Source of the DNA: Clostridia bacterium
GTDB lineage: Bacteria > Bacillota > Clostridia > Lachnospirales > Lachnospiraceae
Reading direction: 5' to 3'
DNA: 40,412 bases
Assembly (NCBI GenBank): GCA_029101305.1
Contig: JAQXQS010000131.1
Span: forward strand, 1 to 40,412
Positions 26,105 through 34,695 of the stretch are shown here, piece by piece (within the stretch, counting starts at the first letter, position 1; each line of letters opens with the position of its first letter). A program made the position numbers and the translations under genes. The notes under the pieces are model-generated. The model was given only the letters and a program-made list of their open reading frames with translations. It was not told where the DNA came from and made no database searches.

Positions 26105-27094
26105 ATGAAAGCTGTAAAAAAAGTATTATTGTCACTGGTTTTACCAGTGCTGATGTTTGTGGTGATGCTTGTCATCACCATGAACAGCGATAAATGTATT
26201 GTAAACGGACGTAATATTTTCCTTGGAAAAGATCTGCTCAAGCAGGTTGTGATTAACAGTTGCATGACAGTTTGTGTGGCACTTGCAATCTGGCTTCAGC
26301 TGAAAAACGGACGCTTCGATTTCTCTGGCGGTGCTTCTATGGTTCTTGCAGCAATCGGCGCAGGGTATGTGGGACAGCATACCGGAAGCATGTGGGCTGC
26401 ATTTGCGACTGCAATCGCTCTTGGGGTGGTCCTTTCCATGGGAACTGCAATTGTCTATATTGTGGGAAGACTGCCGATCATTATCTGTACCATTGGAATG
26501 ACACTTTTATATGAGTCTCTGACATATCTGTTATTTGGAGGACAGGGAATCCGCGGATTTTATTCCACTCCTGCACTTTCCAAAATGGGACGTATGCCGC
26601 TGGTTCTTCTTCCGGCAGCGCTGGCAATGATACTTTTTGTAGTGTATACCTACTTTACAGCTTCCGGACGCAGGGGAAAGATTCTTGCAAACAATCAGAG
26701 TGCCGGTGTGAATATCGGAATCAATGAAAAGAAAAACGTATTTGTTTCCTATATTTTCTCCGGACTGATCATCGGACTTGCAGCAATCGTCTATATTTCA
26801 CAGAATGATGTCACACCACAATCCGGACTTGCAACTTCTTCCATTATGTTTTCCTATATCGTTCCGGTATTTATGGGAACCTTTATCGGACTGGCAAGCA
26901 ATGATGTGATCGGAATCGCAATCGCAGCAATTGGAATGGAAATCCTGAATTATGGTCTGAACTGTCTGAACCTGGGAGCAGGCGGATGGCAGCAGATCAT
27001 CATGGGAATCTTCGTACTGGGATTCTATACATTCTCTTCCCAGTCTGGAAGAATAGCAGCTTTCTTTGAAAAAAGAAAAGCAGTAAGAGCATAA
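26105..27094 (+). CDS. Sugar ABC transporter permease (CUT2/RbsC-like), second of two
   Basis: A 329-residue membrane protein of the same family as the first permease, with KNGRFDFSGGASMVLAAIGA at the usual DLSVG position and the conserved loop NNQSAGVNIGINEKK. The start is ATG at 26105, with GGAG 6 nt upstream; the longer frame starts at TTG 26093, which overlaps that site. It completes the transporter and is followed by the terminator at 27107-27169. Confidence 0.93.
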   Translation: MKAVKKVLLSLVLPVLMFVVMLVITMNSDKCIVNGRNIFLGKDLLKQVVINSCMTVCVALAIWLQLKNGRFDFSGGASMVLAAIGAGYVGQHTGSMWAAFATAIALGVVLSMGTAIVYIVGRLPIIICTIGMTLLYESLTYLLFGGQGIRGFYSTPALSKMGRMPLVLLPAALAMILFVVYTYFTASGRRGKILANNQSAGVNIGINEKKNVFVSYIFSGLIIGLAAIVYISQNDVTPQSGLATSSIMFSYIVPVFMGTFIGLASNDVIGIAIAAIGMEILNYGLNCLNLGAGGWQQIIMGIFVLGFYTFSSQSGRIAAFFEKRKAVRA

Positions 27095-27106
27095 AAAAGA
27101 AATAAG

Positions 27107-27169
27107 ATACTGTTGCAAATGGAGATGCGGACGGAATAAGCGAGCTTCTGTTTGCAGCAGTATTTTTTT
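27107..27169 (+). terminator. Terminator of the ABC operon
   Basis: ATACTGTTGCAAA (27107-27119) pairs with TTTGCAGCAGTAT (27151-27163), followed by TTTTTT. It may be partial, since GH3 starts only 21 nt later and no separate promoter is evident. Confidence 0.75.
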
Positions 27170-27189
27170 AGAAAAGGATGAAAATAATT

Positions 27190-28878
27190 ATGATCGATAT
27201 AAAGGCAGCACCATTTAACCTGGATGATGAAGGGGTGAAATGGGTAGAAGAGACAAAGAAAGCAATGACACTGGAGGAGAAGATCGGACAGCTGATGGTT
27301 CCTATCGGCTATTCTGCTGATCCTGGCTATCTGCAGCACGTAATGCTGGATCATCATATCGGCGGTATTTTGTACCGCTGTGGGGAAAGTGAAGAAATGC
27401 AGGCTTGTCACAGATGGCTTCAGGAGCACAGCAAAATCCCGCTTTTTATTGCTGCAAACCTGGAAGCTGGCGGTGACGGAATCGCTGTAGATGGAACCTC
27501 TTTTGGAAAACAGATGGAAGTGGCTGCGACTGGTGATCCTGAGCAGGCATACCGTCTTGGCAAGATTTCCTGCTCCGAAGGAAAAGCAGTAGGCTGTAAC
27601 TGGGCATTTGCCCCGGTAGTGGACATTGACAGAAACTGGAGAAACCCGATTACAAATGTGCGTACCTATGGAGCGGATCCGGAGTTTGTCCTGAAATGCG
27701 GTCTGGCATACAAACGTGGTGCGGATGAGGAAAACGTAGCAGTTTCCATCAAGCATTTCCCAGGAGATGGCTGTGATGAAGTAGACCAGCATATCCTCAC
27801 AAGTGTAAATAATCTTTCCTGCGAAGAGTGGGATGAAACATATGGAAAAATTTATAAAGGCCTGATTGATGACGGGGCTTTGACTGTTATGGTAGGACAT
27901 ATTGCCCAGCCTGCTTATCAGAAGCATTTTAACCCGGATTTCCCGGATAAACTGGTTCCGGCAACCTTAAGCCCGGAGCTGCTTCAGGGACTGCTTCGCG
28001 GTAAGCTTGGATTCAATGGACTTATCAGCACTGATTCTACCTGTATGCTTGGATTTACAGTTGGAATGAAGCGTGAGAAAGCTGTTCCGTATTCCATTGA
28101 AGCTGGCTGTGATATGTTCCTGTTTAATAAAGATCTTCATGAAGATTATATGTACATGCTGAATGGCTATAAGAACGGAATCCTTTCTGAGAAGAGACTG
28201 GATGAGGCAGTTACCAGGATCCTTGCAGCCAAGGCTGCAATCGGGCTGCATAAAAAAGCAAAAACAGAACTGGTTCCGGCAAAAGAAGATCTTTCTATCC
28301 TGAGAAATGATGTTTATGAAAGCTGGGCACATGAATGTGCAGATAAATCTGTCACACTGGTAAAGAATAACGAAAACGTTTTGCCAATCTCACCGGAAAA
28401 AACAAAGAGAATCCTGCTGGAGATCCTTGGTGACTATCCTTCCAGTGCAAGAGTTACAGAGCGTTGGAAAGCACTTCTGGAAAAAGAGGGATTTGAAGTT
28501 TCCATATATCAGAAAGAAGATTTCTCATCCGAACCTGATTTTTCCGTAGGAGGATTTCTGAAGAAATACGATCTGGTTCTTTATATAGGAAATATGGAGA
28601 ATGCTTCGAATCAGGTAACTAACCGTTATCAGTGGTACACCTTCTGGGGAAATGGAGATAACTGCCCATGGTTTACAGCAGAGGTTCCGGTTATTTATGT
28701 AAGTATGGGAAATCCATATTCTCTTATTGATGTACCGCAGATTCAGACATATATCAACTGCTATTCCAACAATGATTATGTCATTGATGCATGTGCGGAG
28801 AAATTAATGGGGCGGTCTGAATTTAAAGGAAAAAGCCCGGTGGATCCGTTCTGCGGCAAGGAATATCTAAGATATTAG
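27190..28878 (+). CDS. Glycoside hydrolase family 3, NagZ-like catalytic dyad
   Basis: A 562-residue cytoplasmic enzyme with the GH3 barrel: LEEKIGQLMVPIGY, IPLFIAANLEAGG and FAPVVDIDRNWRNP. The loop KHFPGDG (188-194) is followed by D199 and H201 (VDQH), the Asp-His acid/base pair of NagZ-type beta-N-acetylglucosaminidases. The nucleophile is D282 in STDST. The C-terminal GH3 domain is present only in short form (about 380-562). Asp-His GH3 enzymes can act as hydrolases or phosphorylases on beta-glucosides or beta-GlcNAc. The start is ATG at 27190; ATG 27178 is in frame but sits on the ribosome binding site AAAAGG. Confidence 0.88.
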   Translation: MIDIKAAPFNLDDEGVKWVEETKKAMTLEEKIGQLMVPIGYSADPGYLQHVMLDHHIGGILYRCGESEEMQACHRWLQEHSKIPLFIAANLEAGGDGIAVDGTSFGKQMEVAATGDPEQAYRLGKISCSEGKAVGCNWAFAPVVDIDRNWRNPITNVRTYGADPEFVLKCGLAYKRGADEENVAVSIKHFPGDGCDEVDQHILTSVNNLSCEEWDETYGKIYKGLIDDGALTVMVGHIAQPAYQKHFNPDFPDKLVPATLSPELLQGLLRGKLGFNGLISTDSTCMLGFTVGMKREKAVPYSIEAGCDMFLFNKDLHEDYMYMLNGYKNGILSEKRLDEAVTRILAAKAAIGLHKKAKTELVPAKEDLSILRNDVYESWAHECADKSVTLVKNNENVLPISPEKTKRILLEILGDYPSSARVTERWKALLEKEGFEVSIYQKEDFSSEPDFSVGGFLKKYDLVLYIGNMENASNQVTNRYQWYTFWGNGDNCPWFTAEVPVIYVSMGNPYSLIDVPQIQTYINCYSNNDYVIDACAEKLMGRSEFKGKSPVDPFCGKEYLRY

Positions 28879-28916
28879 GAGATGGAATATCAACGAAATA
28901 CAAAGTATTTAGAAAA

Positions 28917-28936
28917 TTCGAGCGTGTTTGAAAAAA
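28917..28936 (+). repeat. Dispersed repeat, TTAGAGCNTGTTTGAAAAA family
   Basis: Reads TTCGAGCGTGTTTGAAAAAA, about 130 nt before the second GH43 gene and in the same orientation. Confidence 0.6.
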
Positions 28937-29064
28937 CATTTTCGCAATTTGCATGCTTCACATGGTGATATATAGCAGAAGCTTTTTTAACGTGTTTTAG
29001 AGTGCATTTAAAGTGTTATGTGTCATTTATATCATGAATCAAGAGGAAAGGAAAATAGCAAATA

Positions 29065-30510
29065 ATGAAGAAACAGGCATATAACCCATATTTACCCCTT
29101 AATGAATATGTACCGGACGGGGAGCCCCATGTGTTTGGAAAACGGTTATACGTATATGGCTCCCACGATCTTGCAGGAGGAGAGAGGTATTGCATGCAGG
29201 ATTATGTAGTCTGGTCAGCGCCTGTTTCAGATCTGTCTGACTGGAAATATGAAGGCGTTTCCTACAGGAAAGACCAGGATCCGTCAAATCCTGGTGGCGA
29301 AAGGGCTCTTCAGGCACCAGATGTGGCAAAGGGCCCGGACGGGAGATATTATCTGTATTACTGTGTGACTTTTGTGCCGGAAATCGGAGTGGCAGTCAGT
29401 GATTCACCTGCCGGACCTTTTGAATTCTATGGACATATCCGTTATCCGGAAAGTATCAGAAATGGAAAAGAATTAAATGAATATCTCCCCTTTGACCCGG
29501 CGGTGCTGGTGGATGATGATGGAAAGGTATGGCTGTATTACGGCTTTTGCCCGGAAATTGATATGGAGAAACCAGATATGGGCGTGGAAGAAAAACAGGA
29601 AATGGGCATCAGCCCGGGAGCCATGGTAGCAGAATTGGAGCCGGATATGCTTACGTTGAAGGAAGAGCCGGTAATGATGGTTCCGGGGCAGAAGCTGGAG
29701 AAAGGCACAGAGTTCGAAGGACATGGATTCTTTGAGGCGTCTTCTATGAGAAAAGTGGGAGAGAAGTATTATTTTGTGTATTCCAGCCATTTAAGTCATG
29801 AATTGTGTTATGCAGTCAGTGACTATCCAAACAGGGATTTTTCTTATGGTGGAACGCTTATTTCAAATGGTGATATTGGATATCAGGGGAATGCAGTTCC
29901 CAGGAATATGATGGGCAATAATCATGGTGGAATGATTTGCGTAAATGGTCAGTGGTATATTTTTTACCATCGCCAGACACATGGAACTGAGTGTTCCAGA
30001 CAGGGGTGCGCTGAGAAAATCACCATTGGAGCAGATGGGAAAATCCAGCAGGTGGAGATGACAAGCTGTGGACTGAATGCTGGTGCACTTACAGGAAAAG
30101 GAAAATATCCGGCAGCTATTGCATGTAATCTTATCTGCCCTGGGAATGATGGAAAAATAAATTATGGTGAATGCAGGAGAGAGCGGTTCCCATATATTTT
30201 CCAGGATGGGGAGACACATTATATTGCAAATGTGCAGCAGGACGTGAAGGTTGGATATAAGTATTTTTCTTATGAGGAAGAACTTTCTTGTGTGAAGATG
30301 ATTGTAAGAGGAAGTGCCGAAGGAAAGATTCTTGCAGCTGCGGATGAAAGCGGAGAATTACTCAGAGGGGAAGCTGATATCCGGTTAGAGAATGAGATCC
30401 AGTGGCAGACTGTGACAATTCCGTTTAAGACTGGAAAAGCTGTGGAACCGCTGTATTTCATTTTTGAGATTTCCGGAACGCTGCAGTTTATGGAATTTGA
30501 GTTTATGTAA
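29065..30510 (+). CDS. Glycoside hydrolase family 43 (paralogue of 17778-19223)
   Basis: A 481-residue enzyme. Sequence identity with the first GH43 is high by eye (roughly two thirds or more) over the whole length. The acidic triad is D18 in VPDGEPH, D144 in FDPAVLVDDDG and E224 in HGFFEASSM. A variable loop after residue 155 (DMEKPDMGVEEKQEMG) differs from its paralogue. It is expected to remove arabinose or xylose from imported glycosides in the cytoplasm. The start is ATG at 29065 after GAGGAAAGG. The regulated TGTACA module of the first copy is absent here, so the two genes are likely under different control. It lies between GH3 and GH78. Confidence 0.9.
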   Translation: MKKQAYNPYLPLNEYVPDGEPHVFGKRLYVYGSHDLAGGERYCMQDYVVWSAPVSDLSDWKYEGVSYRKDQDPSNPGGERALQAPDVAKGPDGRYYLYYCVTFVPEIGVAVSDSPAGPFEFYGHIRYPESIRNGKELNEYLPFDPAVLVDDDGKVWLYYGFCPEIDMEKPDMGVEEKQEMGISPGAMVAELEPDMLTLKEEPVMMVPGQKLEKGTEFEGHGFFEASSMRKVGEKYYFVYSSHLSHELCYAVSDYPNRDFSYGGTLISNGDIGYQGNAVPRNMMGNNHGGMICVNGQWYIFYHRQTHGTECSRQGCAEKITIGADGKIQQVEMTSCGLNAGALTGKGKYPAAIACNLICPGNDGKINYGECRRERFPYIFQDGETHYIANVQQDVKVGYKYFSYEEELSCVKMIVRGSAEGKILAAADESGELLRGEADIRLENEIQWQTVTIPFKTGKAVEPLYFIFEISGTLQFMEFEFM

Positions 30511-30548
30511 TAAAAGAAGTCTGGAGAGTACGGAGAATTATTAGAAAG

Positions 30549-30593
30549 ACATACAGCGTTGCTAAGCACAAGGTGAATAGTAACGCTATATGT
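30549..30593. repeat. Hairpin repeat (GTTGCT...AGTAAC), copy B
   Basis: The 27-nt core (30558-30584) is extended by ACATACAGC/GCTATATGT. It lies between GH43 and GH78. There is no T-run, so it is not a normal terminator. Confidence 0.65.
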
Positions 30594-30641
30594 CAGATTT
30601 ATAGTACTGGAAGTATGAAACATATTAAGAGGAAATAGTAT

Positions 30642-33600
30642 ATGAGAATTGAGGACATAAAAATCAATGGCATCGAAAATCCGGTTGGTTTCGAACTGGA
30701 TCACTTGAAATTGTCCTGGAAGGTGCGGGAAAGCGTATCTAAAAGGGCGGAGAATGTTCTTATCGAGGTAAGTGATAAGGCGGATTTTTCCAAATGTATC
30801 TGGAAAAAACAGGGGGCTGATCTGGATTGTACAGGACAGGAAATCGCTGTCCGGGTAGAGCCATATACCCGTTATTACTGCCGTGTTACGGTGACAGGAG
30901 ATGCTGGTGATCTGGGATGTGGAACAGCTTTTTTCGAAAGGGGAAAAGGAAAAACTCCATGGGTTGGTAAATTTATTACCACTGCGGAAGATGATAAGTT
31001 CCATCCTGTTTTTGAGAAGAATTTTGAAGTAAAAGGTATGGCTGGCGTACAAGATGTAGTGACCCAAAACGGAATGCCTGAGAAAACTGTATCAGAAAAA
31101 GTTACAGCAGAGAAAGCAGTATCAGATAAAGCTACATCAGAAAACTGTGCATGTGATAATGGGACTACAAAAGTTGAAAAGAGCATTCTGAGAGCCAGAC
31201 TGTATGTAACCGGCTTAGGTGTATATGAAGCCTGTATCAATGGAAAAAAAGCCGGTGAAGATATCCTGGCTCCATTTTGCAATGATTACCGGGAAAAAAT
31301 CCAGTATCAGACCTACGATGTGACCGACCATCTGCTTGGTGGTCAGGAAAATCAGATTTCAATTTATTGTGGCAATGGGTGGTACAAAGGCAGACTTGGA
31401 TATGAAGGCGCATCCCAGTGCTATGGAACCAGATTTGCGGCTATTGCAGAGCTTCATATCTGGTATGAGGATGGCAGTGAGACTGTGGTTGCCACAGATG
31501 AGACCTGGACATACCGGGGCAGCGATATCGAAATGAGTGATCTCTATGATGGGGAAGTGTTGAACCGACAGCTGTGGAAGGAAAAAGAAAATACAGCGAA
31601 ACCAGTACAGCTCATCGAAAAAGACAAGGGAACCCTGATGGGGGAAATTACTCTTACTACGGCGCAGCTTACTGAGCGTTACAGTCTTCCGGTGAAGGTA
31701 AAAGAGACACTTACGGTACGGGAGATTATTCACACACCAGCCGGTGAGACTGTCCTGGATATGGGACAGAACATGGTTGGCTTCGTGGAATTTGATTCAG
31801 AACTTCCGGCTGGAACAAAAGTTACTCTGGATTTCGGGGAAGTGCTGCAGCAAGGCAATTTCTATAATGATAACTATAGAACGGCAAAGGCCAGATATGA
31901 GTATATTTCGGATGGCAGAAGGGAAAAGGTACGCCCGCATTTCACCTTCTTTGGCTTCCGCTATGTGCGTGTGACAGGATGGCCTGGGGAAGTAGATCCA
32001 TCTGTATTTCGCGGATGTGTGGTGTATTCCGATTTGGAAACAACCACATATTTTGACTCTTCTTCTGCACAGCTGAACCGCCTTGCAAAAAACTGTATGT
32101 GGGGACAAAAGTCCAATTTTCTGGACATGCCTACAGATTGCCCGCAGCGTGATGAAAGACTGGGCTGGACAGGAGATGCACAGGTATTTGCACCTACCGC
32201 CTGCTACAACATGGATACCAGGGCTTTTTACCGGAAGTTTTTAAAAGATCTGCATATCGAGCAGAGAAAACAGAACGGTGCGATTCCAAACTTCATTCCG
32301 AACCTGGGAGGTCTTCCTGGCGGGTCCAGTGTATGGGGTGATGCAGCAACTTTTATTCCGATGGTTCTGTATCATCATTACGGAGATAAAGATGAATTAA
32401 GACAGAATTATTCCATGATGAAAGAATGGGTAGACTGGATCATCCGGAGTGATGAACAAAATGGAAATCAGAATCTGTGGAATTTCGGATTCCATTTCGG
32501 AGACTGGCTTGCCCAGGATGGTATCTCACCACAGAGCATGAAGGGCGGCACAGATGATGCACTGGTAGCATCCCTGTACTATTTTGCTTCGACGGGAAAA
32601 GTGGCAGAAGGTGCAGAAATTCTGGGATACAAGCTGGAAGCAGAGTACTACCATGAGAAAGCTGAGAAAATTCGTGGCGCAATTCTGAATGAATTTTTTG
32701 CTGTAAATGGAAGACTGGCGATAGATACACAGACAGCCTATCTTATGTGCCTGAATTTTGGCGTATATCGTGATAAAAACAAGCTGATTTCCGGACTAAA
32801 AGAGAGATTAAGAAAAGATTGTTATAAAATCAAAGGAGGCTTCGTGGGAGCTACCATGCTTTGCCAGGTGCTTGCCCAGAATGGACTTGAAGATGTAGCA
32901 AGCTATATTTTGTTCCAGGAGGGCTTCCCTGGCTGGATGCATTGTGTAAATCTGGGAGCCACCACGATCTGGGAAAGATGGAATTCCATTCTGGATGATG
33001 GTACCATAAGCGGAACAGACATGAACTCCCTGAACCATTATTCCTATGGCTCTGTAATGGAGTATGTGTACCGTTATATGGCAGGAATCCAGGAAATGGA
33101 GCCAGGATTTAAAAAGGTGCGCTTCGCGCCTCAGCTGAATAATAAGCTTGGCTATGTCACATACAGCTATGATTCTGTAAGTGGAAAATATACTTCTGCA
33201 TGGAAAGTAAACGAAGACGGCACGGTGACAGTCCGGTTTGAAATTCCTTTTGGATGCAGCGCGGTGGCGGTGCTGCCAGATGTGGCGGAGATGAAATCGT
33301 ACGTGGAACTGAAGGGTGAAGAGGGAGAAAACGAAAGAAGCGGAACCGACGGAAAGGAAAACGGAAGTAAGGAAACGCCGCAGAATTTACAGGGTGAGAT
33401 CAAGCTTTCAGCAGGTATCTATGAATTCTGCTACCGAACAAACCGGGACTACAGAAAAGCGTACACCATGAATTCCCGTCTGGAAGAAATGCAGAATGAT
33501 CTCCGTGCAATGGAAATCCTGGCACGGAAAATGCCGCTTGCGGTGGACAAGATCAACAGTCAGGACCCAGAGAACCTGAACTTAAGTCTGAATGAATTAC

Positions 33601-33683
33601 AGTATATGTTTTTCCTGGGATTTAATCCGAAGATGGTACAAGGTGCGGCTGCGGAGCTTATGCAGCTGGATGTAATCAGATAA
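30642..33683 (+). CDS. Glycoside hydrolase family 78 alpha-L-rhamnosidase
   Basis: A 1013-residue cytoplasmic enzyme. It starts with the family's Fn3-like domain (KINGIENPVGFELDHLKLSW), then the carbohydrate-binding-like domain and the alpha/alpha barrel. The hallmark is MPTDCPQRDERLGWTGDAQ, with the acidic pair D504/E505. It releases L-rhamnose from rhamnogalacturonan or from plant glycosides such as rutinosides. Two low-complexity inserts are present: about residues 132-172 with two 10-residue repeats, and a Glu/Lys/Gly-rich stretch near residues 890-918. The C-terminus carries an extra helical tail of about 75 residues (SRLEEMQNDLRAMEILARKM). The start is ATG at 30642 after AAGAGGAAA. The phosphoglucomutase follows closely. 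Confidence 0.94.
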   Translation: MRIEDIKINGIENPVGFELDHLKLSWKVRESVSKRAENVLIEVSDKADFSKCIWKKQGADLDCTGQEIAVRVEPYTRYYCRVTVTGDAGDLGCGTAFFERGKGKTPWVGKFITTAEDDKFHPVFEKNFEVKGMAGVQDVVTQNGMPEKTVSEKVTAEKAVSDKATSENCACDNGTTKVEKSILRARLYVTGLGVYEACINGKKAGEDILAPFCNDYREKIQYQTYDVTDHLLGGQENQISIYCGNGWYKGRLGYEGASQCYGTRFAAIAELHIWYEDGSETVVATDETWTYRGSDIEMSDLYDGEVLNRQLWKEKENTAKPVQLIEKDKGTLMGEITLTTAQLTERYSLPVKVKETLTVREIIHTPAGETVLDMGQNMVGFVEFDSELPAGTKVTLDFGEVLQQGNFYNDNYRTAKARYEYISDGRREKVRPHFTFFGFRYVRVTGWPGEVDPSVFRGCVVYSDLETTTYFDSSSAQLNRLAKNCMWGQKSNFLDMPTDCPQRDERLGWTGDAQVFAPTACYNMDTRAFYRKFLKDLHIEQRKQNGAIPNFIPNLGGLPGGSSVWGDAATFIPMVLYHHYGDKDELRQNYSMMKEWVDWIIRSDEQNGNQNLWNFGFHFGDWLAQDGISPQSMKGGTDDALVASLYYFASTGKVAEGAEILGYKLEAEYYHEKAEKIRGAILNEFFAVNGRLAIDTQTAYLMCLNFGVYRDKNKLISGLKERLRKDCYKIKGGFVGATMLCQVLAQNGLEDVASYILFQEGFPGWMHCVNLGATTIWERWNSILDDGTISGTDMNSLNHYSYGSVMEYVYRYMAGIQEMEPGFKKVRFAPQLNNKLGYVTYSYDSVSGKYTSAWKVNEDGTVTVRFEIPFGCSAVAVLPDVAEMKSYVELKGEEGENERSGTDGKENGSKETPQNLQGEIKLSAGIYEFCYRTNRDYRKAYTMNSRLEEMQNDLRAMEILARKMPLAVDKINSQDPENLNLSLNELQYMFFLGFNPKMVQGAAAELMQLDVIR
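31080..31139 (+). repeat. Two 30-nt coding repeats within the GH78 gene
   Basis: The units encode EKTVSEKVTA and EKAVSDKATS, with a third partial unit following. They occupy residues 147-166, in a hydrophilic insert of the N-terminal half. Confidence 0.8.
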
Positions 33684-33731
33684 TATTGCATAGGCAATGT
33701 GATTAAGTTTGAGATAGATTGGAGAAAACAG

Positions 33732-34361
33732 ATGAAAGCATTTATTTTTGATTTAGATGGTGTTATTGTTTTTACAGATAAGTTTCATTATCAGGCGTGG
33801 AAAAAGATGGCAGATGAAATGGGAATCTATTTCGATGAAACCATTAATAACCGTCTTCGCGGTGTAAGCAGGGCAGAAAGCCTGGAAATCATTCTGGAAA
33901 GATACGAAGACCCGGCTCTTTCCCAGAAGAAAAAAGCAGAACTGATGGAAAGCAAAAATCATACATACAGGGAGCTTCTTGCATCTATGACACCGGCGGA
34001 TGTAGCGGATGAGGTAAGAGAAACTCTCGCTGAATTACATAAGAGAGGCTATAAGCTGGCACTTGGTTCTTCCAGTAAGAATGCGAAATTTATCTTGGAA
34101 AAGGTTGATCTGCTGGCTGCATTCGATGCAATTTCCGATGGTACAAATATCACGAAGTCCAAACCGGATCCGGAGGTATTTTTGAAAGCGGCAGAATTCC
34201 TGGGAGAGAAACCGGAGGACTGTTATGTGGTAGAAGATGCTTACGCTGGAATTGATGCTGCTAAGAATGCAGGGATGCAGGCTGTAGGAATTGGGGACGC
34301 TGCCGGATATGAGAAAGCAGATAAGAGGATTCAGAGTTTTAAGGAATTGCTGACAATGTAA
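33732..34361 (+). CDS. pgmB: Beta-phosphoglucomutase (HAD superfamily)
   Basis: A 209-residue HAD enzyme that converts beta-glucose-1-phosphate to glucose-6-phosphate. The nucleophile and acid/base aspartates are D7 and D9 in FIFDLDGVI. The cap segment FHYQAWKKMADEMGI and RGVSRAESLEIIL are characteristic of beta-PGM rather than of generic phosphatases. LGSSSKNA, SKPDPEVFL and VVEDAYAGIDAA complete the HAD motifs. The start is ATG at 33732 after TTGGAG; the longer frame from 33699 has no site. It follows GH78 by 48 nt and probably shares its transcript. No classical phosphorylase (GH65 or GH94) lies nearby to supply beta-glucose-1-phosphate. Confidence 0.92.
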   Translation: MKAFIFDLDGVIVFTDKFHYQAWKKMADEMGIYFDETINNRLRGVSRAESLEIILERYEDPALSQKKKAELMESKNHTYRELLASMTPADVADEVRETLAELHKRGYKLALGSSSKNAKFILEKVDLLAAFDAISDGTNITKSKPDPEVFLKAAEFLGEKPEDCYVVEDAYAGIDAAKNAGMQAVGIGDAAGYEKADKRIQSFKELLTM

Positions 34362-34396
34362 GGCGAAAACAGGAAAAAGTAATTATAATAATGAAA

Positions 34397-34466
34397 AGCA
34401 GTCGCTGTGATAGGGGCTCATGTCGGAGAAAATGACGGAAGCTATCATATAGGCGGCTGTTTTTCT
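34397..34466 (+). terminator. Terminator at the end of the carbohydrate operon
   Basis: CAGTCGCTGTGATAG pairs with CTATCATATAGGCGGCTG through a long interrupted stem, followed by TTTTTCT. Confidence 0.7.
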
Positions 34467-34496
34467 ACGTAAATCGCGACTTCCTCATGTTGGGCG

Positions 34497-34556
34497 TGAC
34501 CCAAGGTCAAAAGCTTTATCGTGCAAGCATGAACAGCTTTTTGATCTTTTGAACTT
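34497..34556. repeat. Long hairpin repeat, copy 2
   Basis: It shares the core AAAGCTTTATCGTGCAAGCA with copy 1 at 21959-22018. The outer arms are less well paired. It lies between the terminator and the GGDEF/EAL gene. The rest of 34362-34695 holds no gene. Confidence 0.75.
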
Positions 34557-34695
34557 CGCATCTTATAAATTAAGCTTTTCAAAACCAGAAAACAATAGTA
34601 AAATAAGCAGTATAGGAATGTGAGTAAGAAAGGGAATGTCTGGTTCTGGAGAATGTGTTGGGGGACGTGAAGAAGGCCGGACGGAGTGGAGAACA

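Noticed and set aside
27025-27927. A 300-codon minus-strand open frame across the permease/GH3 junction
   Set aside because: It is antisense to two well-supported genes and has cysteine- and serine-rich shadow composition.
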